DNA of 64,000 bases. Origin: Chondrosia reniformis (Eukaryota > Porifera > Demospongiae > Chondrillida > Chondrillidae). Each line of letters begins with the position of its first letter. Positions within the stretch are counted from its first letter, which is position 1. The notes under the pieces were generated by a model. That model was not told the DNA's origin and searched no databases. It worked only from the letters and a program-made list of their open reading frames with translations. The stretch lies in contig OX359202.1 of assembly GCA_947172415.1 (NCBI GenBank), forward strand, positions 4,388,899 through 4,452,898, given 5' to 3'. Positions 11,080 to 22,743 of this stretch are shown in pieces. Position numbers and translations under genes: made by a program.

Positions 11080-12307
11080 CTAACTGACTTGTTGAGTATC
11101 TGATAGCTCCTGAGTGACAAGAGGAGCTGACTCAGCACATAAACTCAGTAAAATTGGTTTCAACACTGGATAAACTGTGTCCTGTGTAATACCAATTTGT
11201 CTAAGGTCTTCATTTTCTGGTTGAGTGAACACATGACTTAATCTTGAATATATAAGTTCTTCAGATTCACTTGAAGCAAGTGCAGTCTCTACATTTTCCT
11301 TAATTTGAATCCTTGTAGAGGCATTGCTAACTTGCTGTGTCATATATCTTGTTAAGAATTCTGAATCCAATAACATATTTAACACTATGTCCTTAAGGAG
11401 CAACCTAATCTGTTTGTATCTCCCACCAATAACCCTGAAAATAGATCAAACAGAAATCAGGAATATGAAAGTAGTTTCTGTGATCCCTCTTTCAATGAAA
11501 CTCAATATACGTGCATAATATAATGTATATGCTGATTATTTATATTTTATGGTTAACCAATTACACCTATCTAACAATACACACATTATGATCATCAGGA
11601 TTCTCTAATTTGTCAAATATAGAATTTCTAGTTGTTTTCTGGGTGACCTAGTTTACAAATTATTGACCACATTGTCCACAACACAAGTAACCGCACAGTC
11701 TTACCCTGTTCCCGGTAAACCAACTCCGTAAAACACAAGAACAGTTGCTAATAGATTGCATAAACCACTTAGAAAACCAAATAGACCTGCATTGACGATA
11801 AATCCTGCCGCCTGTAGTACAGGGTCATTTAAGTCCTTCGCTGTACTCTTCCCAATAATTACCAGAAGTATTCCAGTACACAGAATGAAAAAGGTTACAA
11901 ACATGCTTAGAAAGGACTTATTGATTACTATCTTTTTACACGTTCTGAGACATCTTCGCCCTCTCCTGTTACGTTCGGAGCTATCTCGTTCATTGTCCAC
12001 CACTCCTGATATCAATCTGCCATCCACTTCACTTATAAACGCCCTTTCCGACGGCCTCAGAAGAGTAGCCTAAATTTTAAAGAACAGTAACTTAGCACAG
12101 ATAACTCAATTATACAATTTAATACAACGGAATTGTATTATACCTGCAGCTCGCGGATGTGCAATCACAGATGCAGTGACAAATACAATAGATTTTAAAC
12201 TTATTCTGTGAGACCGATACTTCAGATGTTAACCAACATACCTTTAAATCTAAACTGGTTCCTTTGTCTGATATCAATAAGGTGTGTTTCTCGCTCTTTG
12301 CTGGCAT
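11080..12307 (-). CDS. Orphan two-transmembrane-segment protein
   Basis: Three exons on the minus strand: 12307-12242, 12069-11705 and 11434-11080; 261 residues. The first ATG in frame gives MPAKSEKHTLL. A basic region (NRRGRRCLRTCKK) precedes two hydrophobic segments, about SMFVTFFILCTGILLVIIG and AGLFGFLSGLCNLLATVLVF, joined by a short polar loop. The C-terminal 110 residues are soluble, helical-looking and Glu/Gln-rich. I recognise no family. The basic stretch before the first helix suggests the N-terminus is cytosolic. Its start faces that of the Artemis gene across a 285-bp gap, so the two may share a promoter. Confidence 0.7.
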
Positions 12308-12592
12308 TTCATCAATATGCTCTGTTCGCAAGCGAAGACAGATGGACACTTAAAGTGGGCGTGTCGATTAATATAATGGCTGACAGCTGTTAATCATTGC
12401 ATTCCATTGTATCGGGAAAGGTACGTACGTATGTTCCCATAATCAGCTCCTTGGACTAGTTGATTATTGTGTTTCATTTCCATCAGATATTCCTCGTTGA
12501 GTTGATGTATAACTAATTATGAATCGAAAAATTGATCTATATCCCTAATCCTGGTAATCTGGATTTGATTTGTCCAATTTCTTTGATTAAGA
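12308..12592. promoter_or_regulatory. Shared bidirectional promoter, orphan membrane protein / Artemis
   Basis: 285 bp separate the two divergent start codons. It contains the TACGTACGTATG run common in this genome. I see no TATA box and no strong named site. Confidence 0.45.
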
Positions 12593-15500
12593 ATGAGCAC
12601 ATTCAAGGGCAGAGTGATGGAAATACCGGGCGTGATAGTGGACCATTTTGCGGGCAGCAATTTAAAGTTTGGACAGATATTCTTCCTCTCTCACTGTCAT
12701 AAAGGTTAGAATTACACAGATTAATCAGTTATGACTGTATGACTAATACACTTACGATTATGACTTTGAGGTCGATTATCCATACGCGCGCTGTCTGCTC
12801 CTCCGTCAGAGCTAGCACTATCTTTTGGTTTGTCACATTTTGTAAACAGACTTTTAATTGTTTAAGTATTTACTGTAAACACACCACTAATTGACACACC
12901 TCTCACACCTACTTATGTGCACGTGTGGCTACACCGGTCCCTCAGCATTTGACATACGTATTCACATATTTTAGACCACTGATGAAGATGACTAAGATCT
13001 AGAATGTTTTTTCCTTTTAAAAGTTTCTTTGTTTGTGTTGTACTAAAAATTAACTACATAATATTATGTACTTTAAGTAGTGTACTCAATAGCTTTTTGG
13101 CATATTCTGTTTGTAGCTTTATGGACTGTATTTATGTATATTTTTGTAGATCATATGGAAGGTATAACGTCCACCGTTTTTCTACAAATCTTGAAGAAAA
13201 GGTACATGTACAGAGAATCACCACCAATTAGTAAATGAAGAGAACTTTTCTGCAGTAATTGTAGCTCAGTGGCAGAGCACTGGTTGTCATAACCAGCTGT
13301 CCTAGATTCAGCTTCCAGTAATTGCTTCTTCCACTTCATGATGTTCTATACTGATTATAATTACTTGTGCTTTGATTACCACTTTGATTTTACATGTAAC
13401 TCCTTTATGAAGACACATTCTGTACTAATGGAATCCATTAGTACCAATTTACGTAAAACCTATTTTCAATAGAAACTCTCACTTGTACTGTTCAGAGGTG
13501 ACCAAAGCTTTACTGCAGTGTGATCCAGAATGTGATCAACTTGTCCCATACCTTGTAAGTAATATATCAGCAAATGTAACTAATGTAAATCAATGTATAT
13601 ATCCAGTATAATTTAGTGTAGCCAATTCTATTTTAGGAATTTCTCTTTCCATTTTCATTCTCAATGGTGCCTATCTAAGATTGAAAAGCATTGGTTACCT
13701 GTCATTGTGATTATCAATTTTACAGGCTCTCAAATGTAATGTATACTTTAGGGAGGTGTGTAAATACTTTTTCTGCTACTTTCTAATGTGTATACGTATA
13801 TGTGACTTGTAAACCAAACCTGGTTGGGCCATCTTTTTTCTGATTTCAGGTCTTTGTATGGCATATCACAATAATATATGTAAATCCTCAAATATTGTGG
13901 CTATCCATTATACTCTGCGTGGAGCCATATTTTGTTCAAGTAACTTAAATTATTAGAGAGAAATTTATTCCACTTGAAATTTTTCCATAAGCGTTGCATG
14001 AACTATGCCAGACATATATCAACCCCAGACTACACATTTAGTGCCTTAATGTGGTATATATGTATACATAAACAAGGGAAGTACTTTGGGGCAGAGACTG
14101 TACAAGTTGTTGGGAGTTGATATTCAGGCAGTGAATGTACAGCCAATCTGCCTTGTTGCTGTTTGTACTAGAAAGACTTGCCAATGGAAGATCCAGTGAC
14201 GCTGAGCCATCCTGAGTCAAACAACAGCTATTTCACAATCACTCTACTACCAGCTGGACACTGCCCAGGGTCCACAATGTTAGTGATCACTGCATGTACT
14301 AACCTGTGTTGCTATAGCTACGTACTTGACTTACAAGCACTTACCAAATATGGGGCCGGTCTATATAACATCACATTCTACCCAAGTACATGCATGTTTA
14401 AAAGGGATTTGTTTTTTTACTACCGTAATTCGGGAAATTTTCATGTGATACATTTTTGTGTTGAAATTTTTCGTGGTCTAAACCAACCGCGCTTTTTGAT
14501 TTGCACGAACAAATGAATGAACGAAAACCACAAAAATATTTTGCAACAAAAATTTCACCAAGTACGGTATAATAAATAAATGTATGGTAGTTGAAATGAC
14601 TGATTGAGTGATGACACCTTGGTAATTAATTGTTGTGAAGCATGTGTGTATGTGTCCTGTGACAGTAATAGAGTAAGGATTTAACTGTAATTTCTTATTT
14701 ACCAGACTATTTTTTGATAGTCCATCTGGTTATTCTTTGAATGTTAGAATTTTTTATTTGCCCCAAAGGCTCTCTTTAGCAACTGTCTATGCGACCATAT
14801 TTGCCAAAGAAGACCTTTCATTTTAAAGATAGACTATATAATAGATACTGTATAGATTGGGGCTATTATCACACCTTGCTTTGGTATCTGTCATTAATAA
14901 TAGCAGTGAAATGTACTGTAATAAGAGTTGTGTGAGGAATTGTCAACTATTTTGGGAAGAATCTGAATAGTGTCTAATTATGTGGATAGTGTGTGCTCTC
15001 AACGTCCTTAACTTCAATTAAGACTAATGTTGTACATATTGCTTTAATATTCAGTGTTTTTCGATAATAATATCTTTCAGTACTCTGTTGCTGTATGTAC
15101 GTAAGTCAAGGTGTGTTTACATAATAACAGTCTTGTTGGAGGTAATATCACTTATGTAGTTAGTAAATAGCAACTTACATATTTATTGGAGGCATTGTGC
15201 TTTGATCTATTGTACTGTATTGCTACCATGTGTGTTGCTTAATGTATTCATATGTCCTTAGAACTACTCTACTCTTTATATGTATCACTTGTCCTTTGAT
15301 CTATTGTACTATATTGCTATATCCTTTGAAATACTCTACTCTTTATATGTATCACTTGTCCTTTGTACATACTGTATTGTTGTTATTATAGAAATGTTTG
15401 CATTTTACAGGTTTTTGTTTGAAAGTAATGATTGCAACGTACTGTATACAGGTTTGCTTTGACACATATGGCTTAGTGTTCTTTGGAGTACATATGCTCA

Positions 15501-18500
15501 TGATGATGGTGTCAATGTCTATTAATGTAGGGGATTTCAGATTGAGATTAGATGACATTAGGAAATTGAATGCCCTACACTCCAATGGAAAGTATGTTTT
15601 CTAATTGAATGTGTTCAATAAGTTGTATACCATGTTACTCCTCTTTACTCTTACAGGGTAATTCCCCTGGATGCCCTCTATATAGACACTACATTTTGTC
15701 ATCCCAAAGTAATGAATCTTCCTACTCGAGTTAGTGAATTCAATTCAGTAATTCACAATAGCTAATAGTGTTATGTATTTTTAAATTGGAATAAAATACA
15801 TCCCTACGTTAACACATAGCATTTGAATACATTTTCAATGAATGAAAAGTAAAGTACACATCAGTGTACTTTATAGCCGGAAATATTGGCAGTACAAAAA
15901 TTTGGCATTTTTGCCGCCTCAAAATTTGGCTATTTTAAATTTAGTGATTCTGTGCTAGACTGCCAGCTTGCTAAATTTAATTCCTTGCCAATATTTCCTG
16001 GTATACGGTATAATAGACTGTACAGTATGAGGGAATCGTATCTGAAACATATAATCCTCTTTTCCTTGATCAATCCCATCTCTAGGATGAGTCAAGGGAA
16101 AATATTCTCTTACTTATGGAAACGTGAGTTTTCATCTGTTACCTAGGTTACCATCACTCTCATTCATCTTCTCCCTCACACCACAGTTGGCTATCAAAGA
16201 GTAGTCGTCATGTTGTTCACCTTGATTGCAACAGTTTTGGTTATGAGCACATCTATCTGGGAGTCTTCCAGAAGTTTAACACAAAGGTCTGTAGGTAGCT
16301 GGGTTACTAGTGGGGTGGATTACTAGTGGGGTGGATTACTAGTGGGGTGGATTACTAGTGGGGTGGATTACCAGTGGGGTGGATTACCAGTGGGGTGGGT
16401 TACTAGTGGGGTGGGTTACTGGTGGGGAGGGTTACTGGTGGGGAGGGTTACTGGTGGGGAGGGTTACTGGTGGGGAGGGTTACTGGTGGGGAGGGTTACT
16501 GGTGGGGAGGGTTACTAGTGGGTAGAGATACTGTACAAATTAGTGCACATCTGAAGTGAGAGAGCACAGAGGAATGTCACTACAAGAATTAGTAGTTATC
16601 TATCCTCACTCCTGGGTTTGATTCCCAGCCATTGTTCTCCTTTTATAGTTTCTCTCTAATATGACTTATGTAATAGTTGTGGTTGGATTATCACTTCAAT
16701 TATCCTAATATAATTTCATATTTGCCTCAATTTACTATCCTAATACTGAAAGGTCCACTTGAGTGAATGGAGGTACAGGGCTTATGGCAAGGTGCCAGCA
16801 GTGCAAGAGTGTGTCACTGTGGATGGTGGTGATACCAGAGTGCATGCATGCAGAGCACTAGTAAGAAATTTACAGCATTAATGTATAGAGGATAAAGATT
16901 TGAAGCCAATCTTAATCTTTGATATCTTCATCATTACCCCACCTATACTTATGTCTCCTACGGAGCACAATGAGACTCTAGTTTCCATTAAGTAAACTTT
17001 GATATGATAATACGTATGCAAATGATGCTGCTTTCTACATGCTGTAGAAAGGACAAAAGTTTGGTAAAGGTCTTCCTTGTGGTGCTCATGGGATTGGTGA
17101 CAACCATCCTCATGTACTCAGGATAAAGCCATCCACCCAATGGTTTGCAAGACACACAGCAAAGTTCACCACTGCTGTAGTGTAAGTCTTCTCTTGTGTA
17201 TTCCCTTTGGTATCTTGCCTATTGATTATACCACTATATACCTGTTTCGTACCATTAATAGCTATTTTTATGTTATTACATATATGCAGATATGTTAATA
17301 CATTCAACATGTACAGAGTGCTACATTCTATGCATGCCAGCTTTAGTGAGGTGAGTTGAATTTGCTGCCCATGTAAACATACGCATATAAAGATTAATAG
17401 TATAGAGGTTCCTTGCTATATACGTGCGTACTTCTGATGATTCAATTAAGTTGTTGGCATTCCTGTAGTACTGTAAAGCAATTCACAAGTTTCAGAACAT
17501 TTCAGTCCATAGACATCAGCTAAAAATCATAAATAGAAGTTGACACATTGATTTAAAACAGAAACATAAAATGACGTGAAGTTGCATTCTAGTTCTAAAA
17601 TATGGAATTTGATTAAAATCAAATTGAAAAAAATGGATGCATATGGCTTCTAAAATCTTTCTCTTCCATGCATACATCCACTAAAAATGAAGAACCATGC
17701 ATCTACGTATCCAGGCCAGATGGAATACCACTCTCTGGTTCTGCTAAATGCCAACATACCACCTGCTTATGCCAGCGGTGGTAATGGGTGGTGGTAGCCA
17801 TCGAGCCTTTCATATGCACATATATATAAATGAAATAGATGATTTCGTGGTTCATATGCAAGTTCTATATTTGACTACTGCTTTCTGAGCAGTTAAATTT
17901 TACAGCATATTGTAGAGTTTTGAAGATATCATGTAAGCTCATATGTGGACAGCTTGAATTAAGACACTTTGTGTATACGTACAGTCAATGTCTGCTTATG
18001 TGAGATAAGTGATTCATTTCAACTGTAATTGTAATGTGCAGTATGTATCAGAGAGAGCAGTAAGGATGGCCTTAAAACTGTCATATTAATATCTACATTA
18101 TGTACCTTTGCATATCTTATCTATATTACTATATGTATATATACTATATTGTGTATCTTATATGTATCTTTATTAGATACGACAATTTGCCAAATACCTC
18201 CAACCGAAAGTTATTGTGCCCTGCGTGGTGACAGGTTGGGACAATAATGTGATGGATGTTACAAAGAGGCTGAGAGACTGCATCCCTATGGCAGCCAGCA
18301 GTCATAAGCACCCTTCAATTAAGAGCTATGAGAGAGCCAACTTTGTAGAAGGAAATAAAGAGAAAAAAGTAGCATTGAATAAACAGTGGTCATCTGGAGA
18401 TGACACAGAATCAGAATATGCCACAGAAAGTGGAAGTGAGAATGAAACTGGAGAACAAAGAGCCATGCACAGTGAATATACTCCTAATCCTTTGGAAAGT

Positions 18501-18914
18501 GATGGAGTCTGGACCTCCAGTGAAGAAGAGGAGGAACAGAGCCATGGTAGATCTTCTGGCCATCAGACCTCTTTGGATCTGTCGCCTCCCATCACAAGAA
18601 GCACATTGGATACAGTTCCAGTCGCAACCCTAAGCAATAATGCCAAGCAATGCAGAGATAGTAACATGTCTAAAACCAAAGTACCACAACTTGAAGAGAC
18701 GAAATGCAATTCTAAGAGTCAAAATGCTTTTAACCACTGTTATATAGATCTGACTTCGGACCAACCATCATCTCAGGATTCCTATTACAGTGGAAGTACA
18801 ATTATTGGAGATGTTAGTCCACTCCCGTCCTCTCAAAGTAGTAGCAAGTCTTGGTTACCACAAACACCTGGAACCAAAATTACTAACAGATCTCTAGCTT
18901 TTGAAGACTTGTAA
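12593..18914 (+). CDS. DCLRE1C: Artemis nuclease (DCLRE1C, SNM1 family)
   Basis: Thirteen exons: 12593-12704, 13150-13201, 13473-13554, 14172-14278, 15411-15451, 15531-15591, 15657-15729, 16086-16123, 16187-16286, 16753-16860, 17048-17181, 17290-17350, 18177-18914; 568 residues. Artemis opens DNA hairpins and trims ends in non-homologous end joining. The metallo-beta-lactamase/beta-CASP fold is complete: SHCHKDH (H34, H36, D38, H39), LLPAGHCPGS (H112), LYTGDFRL (D133), YIDTTF (D162), and HVLRIKPSTQWF, whose His (about 280) matches the beta-CASP metal ligand. The order and spacing match vertebrate Artemis rather than Apollo or SNM1A. The last exon ends in a long acidic Ser-rich tail with SQ dipeptides (SSQDS, SSQSS), the type of site PIKK kinases phosphorylate. 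Introns hold a SINE and a 16-bp minisatellite. Confidence 0.93.
13254..13330 (+). repeat. tRNA-derived SINE head (best copy)
   Basis: GTAGCTCAGTGGCAGAGCAC is a textbook tRNA A-box region, and a degenerate B-box (AGATTCAGCTTCC) follows 35 bp on, ending in CAGTAATTGCTTCTT. It has no proper acceptor stem, no CCA site and lies in an intron of Artemis, so it is a SINE and not a working tRNA gene. Confidence 0.65.
16301..16522 (+). repeat. 16-bp minisatellite in Artemis intron 9
   Basis: About 14 tandem units, first GATTACTAGTGGGGTG and then GGTTACTGGTGGGGAG. The change from GGGGTG to GGGGAG along the array shows spread of a variant by local duplication. It lies 15 bp after a splice donor and is G-rich on the coding strand. 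Confidence 0.9.
16556..16645 (+). repeat. tRNA-derived SINE fragment
   Basis: Holds a good B-box (GGGTTTGATTCCCAG) and a degenerate upstream part; similar to the B-box half of the copy at 13254. Intronic, directly after the 16-bp minisatellite. Confidence 0.4.
16895..16987. repeat. 93-bp dispersed repeat, copy 1
   Basis: Nearly identical to 38638-38729: both run from GATTTGAAGCCAATCTTAA through CTTCATCATTACCCCACCTA to GGAGCACAAT and CTCTAGTT. The family is not recognised. This copy is in Artemis intron 10. Confidence 0.8.
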
Positions 18915-19323
18915 ATGGTGTACATGTAACTGTATATATGAATAAATCATTTTAATATTATTATGTATTTTATTATTATGTATTATATTATTATTTTAAT
19001 ATTATTATGTATTAATATTATTATCAAATTATGCTAACTCTGTTCGACGAGAGCTAGGAAAAATGTAGGAAAATATGTTTCTGATCTGAAGTGACACAAA
19101 CTTTTTTAATTAAAAAAGTTGACATGCATGATTTATGTTTTCAAATTCCATCTTTCTATTGAAATTAGTTATATTACGTAGTTGCATCTCTAGCTATGAT
19201 TCTATATTGTGTTGTCCTAGACAGAAGCAAATTAAATTAGGGATATTCTATAGATTGGGAAAACATTCTTAATTAATTGCAATTGTTTGTGAACAGCAAT
19301 ATTGTTGTGTTTATATATTTCCA
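18915..19323. other. Convergent intergenic region (Artemis / collagen)
   Basis: Tail-to-tail spacer. The first 110 bp are TTATTATG-type low complexity that includes TTTATT on the plus strand, usable as AATAAA by the minus-strand collagen gene. No gene seen. Confidence 0.6.
18941..18946 (+). terminator. AATAAA poly(A) signal for Artemis
   Basis: 27 nt after the TAA stop, so the 3' UTR is short. AT-rich simple repeats follow. Confidence 0.7.
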
Positions 19324-20544
19324 TTATTTAGTGCAGACTGCACAGGTTGAAATTCGATTATCTTGATATGGTTGACATGGCAGCTCCGAATTTGTGCATT
19401 CCACTGAGAGATGAAATACAATTGCTGGATCTGTGTTTGCACTGGTCCCAGGGACAGTCTCTATGTCAGCATCTACACAGATAGTAGACCTACGACCTAG
19501 TCTGTCATCAGCTAAGTGATCACTCATCATGTAGCCATATGCATAGTACTCCCTACTCCACCCACTAGGGCACAGGTAGCTTGCTTGTTGAACAAAAATA
19601 GCTGATCTGGTTGGCATGTGACACACTACACAGGGCATATTATGATTATTCAATGATGACCGAGGGAGCCAGCCTTCATATTCTACCCCATGCAAACCAC
19701 CTCTCCAATAAGTACGAGAAGACAGGTATTGTGGATTATCAGGAAGACACAAGTAGTCACTTGTTCCTCCTTTAGCATTGTATTCACTCCCAGCTGCTCT
19801 ACCACTGTAGAGTGCCACAGCTCCAGATGGACAGTCATCACTACCCCATCTAATGTATGTAATTCCTGAATTAGTGTCACCTTTTACACCTTTCAATCCA
19901 ACTGGTCCTCTAAGACCTTGTGGACCAGTAGTTCCTCTATCACCAATCTCTCCTTTCTGACCTTTGTGCCCTGGATATCCCAGTTGACCTCTCTCTCCTT
20001 GTGACCCTTGTATGCCAGGTGGACCTTGATCACCCTGATCACCTTTGATCCCTCTCCTCCCCTCGTTTCCCTTTTCTCCCTTGGGTCCTGGTCTGATGGA
20101 GCACTCTCCTCCCAGTTGGTCAGTATCATTACATCTCAGAGTTTGTCTCAACTGTTCTTGTACCACTTGTGTCAATGCTTGAGCTATCAAGGTACTGATA
20201 CCAGACAGTTTTTGAGATGGCAAGGAGTCAGTATCTGTAGACCTTCTCTCACGACTTGTACCCTCTTGCATTAGCTTTCCAAGAAGTAGTTCAAGCTTAT
20301 TGGTGTTCTGAGCTAGGAGAGGCTCTTGCTTAGAACAGGAACAGGTCTTCACTTGTTCTTCGAGTACCTTTACTCTGGTTTTGGTGTCTGATAACTCACT
20401 AGTCAGGTCATTTAATATTTCTGACTGTTGATCTACCTTAAGTTGCAAGTTCTTCACCAGTGAGATTAAGTTAGAATCAGTCACTGCACTGCTTCCACTG
20501 AAGAAAGTGAATGCAGTAAGTAGAATCACAACAAGCCTCATCAT
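19324..20544 (-). CDS. Short-chain (spongin-type) collagen C4-like protein
   Basis: Single exon, 406 residues. Signal peptide 1-20 ([18 protein letters not shown]). An alpha-helical coiled-coil-like segment with a CSCS cluster lies at about 25-75. A dibasic RERRS site near 100 could be processed. The Gly-X-Y triple helix spans about 152-222 (GPKGEKG through GLKGVKG). The C-terminal domain of about 180 residues ([56 protein letters not shown]) is the hallmark of sponge short-chain collagens, whose type member is the freshwater-sponge C4 gene. These secreted proteins form spongin and attachment material. The even number of conserved cysteines suggests disulphide pairing. A decayed copy lies 2.2 kb upstream. 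Confidence 0.92.
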   Translation of the reverse strand: MMRLVVILLTAFTFFSGSSAVTDSNLISLVKNLQLKVDQQSEILNDLTSELSDTKTRVKVLEEQVKTCSCSKQEPLLAQNTNKLELLLGKLMQEGTSRERRSTDTDSLPSQKLSGISTLIAQALTQVVQEQLRQTLRCNDTDQLGGECSIRPGPKGEKGNEGRRGIKGDQGDQGPPGIQGSQGERGQLGYPGHKGQKGEIGDRGTTGPQGLRGPVGLKGVKGDTNSGITYIRWGSDDCPSGAVALYSGRAAGSEYNAKGGTSDYLCLPDNPQYLSSRTYWRGGLHGVEYEGWLPRSSLNNHNMPCVVCHMPTRSAIFVQQASYLCPSGWSREYYAYGYMMSDHLADDRLGRRSTICVDADIETVPGTSANTDPAIVFHLSVECTNSELPCQPYQDNRISTCAVCTK

Positions 20545-22743
20545 TTTGTAGAAATTATAAAGCTGCTTTTACTAGCCAGTTGGGGGTACTGTATATACGT
20601 ACATGTCGACAACAGTATATCCGGAAACTGTAATAATATTACCAATGAGCACTAATATGTGACATCGTATTATATATACATATAGTAAGTGTATATAATA
20701 CTATCAAAAAGAATCCTAACTATAGTGTCATGAAGCCTTTACGTAGTAGCAAGATAATTTATAGTGGTTAGTGAAACCATATATGTGCATATGGTTAGTG
20801 ATGACAGTCAGTTAATGTAGATTATTGTTGGGGTATTCATACCTTCATAATAATTGAAAGCTTAATTTCTGCTTTTGCATGAGGTGTCCATTTTCTCCTC
20901 CTAATTGAATAGTTGTGTGTTTGTGTATACATAGGTGTATGATACAACATAGTACAAATGTTTGTAGATAATTTACTGTTTGATGTATAATAGAATGAAT
21001 TGTTCTTAAATGACAAGTTTAAGAATGTCTCTTAACTGTGTCAAACTTATATTTGAGGTGGTTTAGTCTTTTTAGGTACGGTTGATGAAAAAACCTTTGG
21101 TTGAAATGTTGATTCTAAAGATTGTAGTGTGCTCTAGATGCTCACAGTAAAAAGGATATATGTTTTACTTGAAAGGGAGTGACCTTTTGCAAGTAATTGT
21201 ATTAAGTTGTTTGTATAATCTGTACGTATGTAGTAGTAAAATACCATATGGAAAATCACTGCAGTATATTACACCAAACCAATAGAGGGACCTATATATA
21301 TATATATGTTGGTCTCATGCTGGGGGTCTGATTAAAAATGACAACCAGTGATCACCTCTCAGTCATTCAAAATGACAAAAATCTTCAAAAGAACCACAGA
21401 CAGCTGTTTTTCCTCATCAGTGTGGTATACTTCTGATGGTGAGTTAGATGTCTTCAGCTAATTAATCAACCAATTGGACTTCAATCCCCAGCCAAGATGA
21501 GACCTTGGTCCCTTGGTTGGTTGGGAGTGATTTTCTATAGTATATACATACGTATATCATAGCCTTTACACATGTATTGTGCAATTAATTAACTCCCATT
21601 TTACTATATATGTATATATAGACAAACTACTGATTTTCATAGTGCATACGCATTTGTGTGTTAATGTCATGCATTTTGGCCTATACTGTACTTAGAGTTG
21701 CTTGTATACATAATGATATATACTGCACCTCTTGTAGGTACGGTCTATTGGCTTCAATCTGTTAATCCCACATAGTAATGAGACACTAATTACATAATAA
21801 ATTTCTTTAGTGGCAGTCTCACGGTGTATAAAGTACATATTTATCAATGTTAAGATTCTAAGTTGAAATTTGTACTACCGTTATACATCTACAAAATCAT
21901 GCAATCGTTTATAGTTTATTTACCAATATGCAACCAAAACTAGCAAATGACTTGAAGTTGTGGACAGTATAATTGTACTGTAACGAATATGGATAGTGTG
22001 TGTACCTACATAAAATATTGTACAATTGTGTATCTTTTTTATGACTAGATTTGGTTAAAATTCTCGGCAATTTTAATTCAAAGTTCCTATTACGTATATG
22101 CTCCACTAATCGAATATTTCAAGCTAGATATGAGTCATAATTGGGGGATCTAAACATTAGCTAAAACATCTTATGTAATGTGCATTGATATGCTGTACGT
22201 TCTTCCTATTTATGTTTATTGATTTATGTATATACTAAGTTAATTTCAATATGCACAACATTTTCATGGGCTTCTAGAAATGCTCGCATTGTATATGTAC
22301 AAAACATATAAAATACATATTAATCATTCACACATTAAAAACTGAAATCTGTTGTTGTCATTCATATATATATCTGCTCCTTGGTCACTAAAATTATTTT
22401 TTAGCTTCTTAGCTAAATATATATTTATTTCATAAGTAAAATATGGCAGTGCCCACGTGTTTCTGGTGTTACAACCTCTCTAGATCTTACATGGATAGAA
22501 TTTATACACTTCTTCGATCTTTGTATTATCACTCAACCCTCCCAAACTGTAATATCTTATTTTACTCTTAACGACAACAAACTTGATGGTGGCATTGAAT
22601 TTAAATGCTAATACTATATATATATATACTATGTATGCTATATACAGTATATATGCCATGTATATATGCTATATATACACAGTATGAATTTTATTTTTAA
22701 ATAAATGATGGATGTGTACATATTTATTACAGTTCACTTAATT
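20545..22743. other. AT-rich intergenic region with repeat debris
   Basis: No supported gene. It holds a decayed palindromic element (21040-21150) and SINE-tail pieces near 21290-21350 and 21470-21620 (GACAACCAGTGATC; CCAGCCAAGATGAGACCTTGGTC; ATAGCCTTTACAC). Beyond 21650 it is AT-rich with TATATA microsatellites. Confidence 0.6.
21040..21150. repeat. Decayed hammerhead-like palindromic element
   Basis: Reads TCAAACTTATATTTGAGG, then TTTAGTCTTTTTAGG, then TTGATGAAAAAACC-TTT-GGTTGAAATGTT, then CTCTAGATGCTCA. The same order of parts occurs at 51130-51276. The hammerhead-like box is TTGATGA in place of CTGATGA, with a four-base-pair stem II and GAAA kept. Confidence 0.5.

Noticed and set aside
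13261..13320. A working tRNA gene
   Set aside because: A and B boxes are present but there is no foldable acceptor or anticodon stem and related decayed copies exist, so it is a SINE head.
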